A stretch of DNA of 6,190 nt from Bacteroidaceae bacterium (GTDB lineage Bacteria > Bacteroidota > Bacteroidia > Bacteroidales > Bacteroidaceae): positions 1 through 6,190 of the forward strand of contig JAQWAN010000128.1 of assembly GCA_028707655.1 (NCBI GenBank). Direction: 5' to 3'. The translations under genes were made by a program, and so were the position numbers. Positions 4,416 through 6,190 of the stretch are shown in pieces. How positions within the stretch are numbered: position 1 is the stretch's first letter; each line of letters starts with the position of its first letter. The notes under the pieces are model-generated. The model worked only from the letters and a program-made list of their open reading frames with translations, was not told the DNA's origin and searched no databases.

Positions 4416-6190
4416 ATGAAACTATATCCAACAATAAGAAATATACTTGTAGCCTGTTTTGTTTTATTAACAACACAAACCATTGTGGCACAAGAAAGAG
4501 AAAGTGCATTAAAACACGTCCTTCAGCAGTGGCCCAAAAGTGAAACCTTCCCTATAAGTGAAGAGGAGGGATTAAAGAGTCATTCTTTCTTCACCCTTTC
4601 ACTTGAACCTCTACTAACGGATGATGTAGCGGGAGACAATTCCTTCCTTCATCTACGTAAAAAGGGGGTAAAGGTGAATAGTTATATTGGTAAATGGCTC
4701 ACTCCTGTTCATGGAGTTAGAGCTGGTATTGCCATTGGCTTATTAGAGAATGATAATGTAGAATCGAACAAACTAAAAATGATAGGACTAAGCGTAGACT
4801 ATCTCATGAACATTTCTGCACTAGGCTGGGGATATAACAAAGACCGGAAATGGGAACTATTAGGAACTGTTGGATTGGGTTACGACTATACGAAAGTCAA
4901 TGGAGTCGGAGCACATGTAGGTAATATGCATTTTGGTTTACAATCCAAATGGTATCTCACCCCTTGTAGCGATTTCTTTTTGGAACCGCGACTATATCTT
5001 TATACCGATAACCTCGATCGCCAATCGAGTAATGCAAGGGGATATAACTTGGGTACCGGTTTACAGGTAGGTATTACGCATCATTTTGTTCCAACAATAG
5101 CACGAAAAGCAAAATCACCATTTCAAAATAGCTCCCTTAAGGACAATGTTTTCCTCTCCATCTCCATGGGAGTAAACACTCTACTCAACAAGAATTTAAA
5201 TGACCTGAGCGGAACGGTTAAAAGAATGGGACCAATTGGAAAAGTTGCTATAGGAAAATGGTTCTCTCCTCTCTTTGGTGCACGTTTTTCACTTGGAGCA
5301 GCTTTATCACAAACAGACAAAGCAACCGCTCAAAAAACACGTTACGGAATTATTCAAGGTGGTTTAGACTATCTTATTAACTTAAATAATTTTTTCAATT
5401 ATTATCATAACGACGAGAAAGCAAGTTTTTGGTTAACCCCTGGTGTAACCTATGCTTATCAACATCATCAAGGAGATGAAAAGGGGACATGGGGAGCTGG
5501 CATTGGATTTCAAGGCAATTTCCGTATGAACAGCACAACCAACTTTTTTGTAGAACCACGCATCAATGTCTATCACAACAACGTAGAGGTAAACACTTTC
5601 TCACCACATTCTAATGTGTTAGCAGAGTTAAACATTGGTTTATTGTATCACGCTGCAAACTATAGAGCCGCAAATAAAAAAGAACCAGCGTTTACCAAGA
5701 AATCACTCTTAAACAACCTGTTTTTCTCCATTTACGGAGGATTACAAGCACCTATCATTACATCGTCTACCGACGAACTACAGTGTATCGGACCTAAAAC
5801 AGGAATTAGTGTAGGTAAATGGATTAATCCAACATCGGGTATCCGACTAAGTGCGGAGGCTGGATTTTTCCGTCTTAAGGGATTAGAAGAGGGACACCGA
5901 AAAAATGCTTCGTTGTCAATTGACTATCTACTCAATCTAAACTCTATGCTTTATGGCTATAACCCAACAAGAAAATTCGATTTAATAGCCTCAGCAGGTT
6001 TAAACATGTCGTATGTTAGTCGAAAAGACAATCCCTATACAACAGGATTCAATCTAGGTTTACAAGGACTCTGGTCTATCAGTAACAGAATAGGTCTTTT
6101 CATTGAACCACAAATGAAATTTTATAGCGACGACTTCTTACCAGGTAGCATTGGAATAGCTAAATCTGATGTGATTGGTAGCATTATTGG
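4416..6190 (+). CDS. Large outer-membrane protein of tandem beta-barrel-like units (3' end missing)
   Basis: The frame opens at ATG 4416, 20 nt after the previous stop, and has no stop through the window end (591 residues visible). The start gives a signal peptide: basic N-terminus, hydrophobic 10-20, cleavage IVA|Q after residue 25. After a short linker (26-55) come three tandem units of about 185-190 residues, dense in alternating beta-strand sequence. Each carries GKW-x-x-P-x-x-G-x-R (92, 280, 467), a DYL strand (128, 318, 503) and an F-[LVI]-EP strand (EP at 190, 380, 564). Units 1 and 3 also share GYN-x-x-RK. These motifs resemble Bacteroides proteins annotated only as outer membrane beta-barrel. 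A surface or outer-membrane location is likely; whether the units form separate 8-stranded barrels or one large barrel is unknown. There is no frameshift. It is probably co-expressed with the two genes upstream. Confidence 0.85.
   Translation, partial: MKLYPTIRNILVACFVLLTTQTIVAQERESALKHVLQQWPKSETFPISEEEGLKSHSFFTLSLEPLLTDDVAGDNSFLHLRKKGVKVNSYIGKWLTPVHGVRAGIAIGLLENDNVESNKLKMIGLSVDYLMNISALGWGYNKDRKWELLGTVGLGYDYTKVNGVGAHVGNMHFGLQSKWYLTPCSDFFLEPRLYLYTDNLDRQSSNARGYNLGTGLQVGITHHFVPTIARKAKSPFQNSSLKDNVFLSISMGVNTLLNKNLNDLSGTVKRMGPIGKVAIGKWFSPLFGARFSLGAALSQTDKATAQKTRYGIIQGGLDYLINLNNFFNYYHNDEKASFWLTPGVTYAYQHHQGDEKGTWGAGIGFQGNFRMNSTTNFFVEPRINVYHNNVEVNTFSPHSNVLAELNIGLLYHAANYRAANKKEPAFTKKSLLNNLFFSIYGGLQAPIITSSTDELQCIGPKTGISVGKWINPTSGIRLSAEAGFFRLKGLEEGHRKNASLSIDYLLNLNSMLYGYNPTRKFDLIASAGLNMSYVSRKDNPYTTGFNLGLQGLWSISNRIGLFIEPQMKFYSDDFLPGSIGIAKSDVIGSII
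4581..6190 (+). repeat. Three diverged in-frame barrel units within the last gene
   Basis: Unit boundaries are roughly 4581-5144, 5145-5714 and 5715 to the window edge. Unit openings align as FFTLSLEP, NVFLSISMG and NLFFSIYGG. Shared landmarks recur at spacings of 188/187 (GKW), 190/185 (DYL) and 190/184 (EP) residues. Conservation is at protein level only; the DNA has diverged, so the duplication is old. Unit 3 lacks only its last strand or so in this window, and further units may follow. Confidence 0.85.

Noticed and set aside
4446..4457. Lipobox-like LVAC at residues 11-14 of the multi-barrel protein
   Set aside because: The hydrophobic stretch continues past the Cys and a standard IVA|Q signal peptidase I site follows at 25/26, so a lipoprotein is unlikely.
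4349..4543. Open frame of 64 codons on the + strand
   Set aside because: It overlaps the end of the OmpA-like gene and the start of the multi-barrel gene in another frame. The frame from 4416 has a signal peptide and a 591-codon run.
5123..5320. Open frame of 65 codons on the minus strand
   Set aside because: It lies fully antisense inside unit 2 of the multi-barrel gene, with no sign of its own start signals.

Overview
The window reads as a piece of chromosome from a Bacteroidota bacterium, most likely Bacteroidales. The evidence is the AT-rich composition, the lack of clear Shine-Dalgarno sequences, a near-perfect Bacteroides-type promoter (TTTG, 19-nt spacer, TAnnTTTG), a DUF3575-type envelope protein, and an OmpA-like protein of a kind typical of Bacteroidales. 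Genus cannot be fixed from the sequence alone.

Left part (1-1423), housekeeping: the 3' end of a gene for a membrane-anchored tetratricopeptide-repeat protein, a strong intrinsic terminator, then ribH (lumazine synthase, riboflavin pathway) complete. A promoter in the last codons of ribH drives a two-gene tRNA unit, tRNA-Tyr(GTA) and tRNA-Gly(TCC), closed by a second strong terminator.

Middle (1424-1800): about 375 bases with no credible gene. It holds an imperfect direct repeat (1542-1566 and 1602-1631) and a candidate promoter -7 element shortly before the next gene.

Right part (1801-6190), accessory envelope operon: three closely packed genes on the + strand (18- and 20-nt gaps), each starting with a Sec signal peptide. 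They encode (i) a small DUF3575 beta-rich outer-membrane-type protein, (ii) a 678-residue protein combining a carboxypeptidase-regulatory-like domain, a divergent OmpA-like domain and a TPR-like C-terminus, and (iii) a large protein running off the window edge that has no stop in 591 codons. This last protein consists of at least three tandem copies of a roughly 185-190-residue beta-barrel-like unit. It is easy to miss because it is open at the window end.

DUF3575 and OmpA-like proteins of this type occur together in Bacteroidales surface-structure (fimbria-like) loci, so a cell-surface assembly or anchoring role is a reasonable inference. No fimbrillin gene lies inside the window to prove it. 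The repeated-barrel protein is the most unusual element here.
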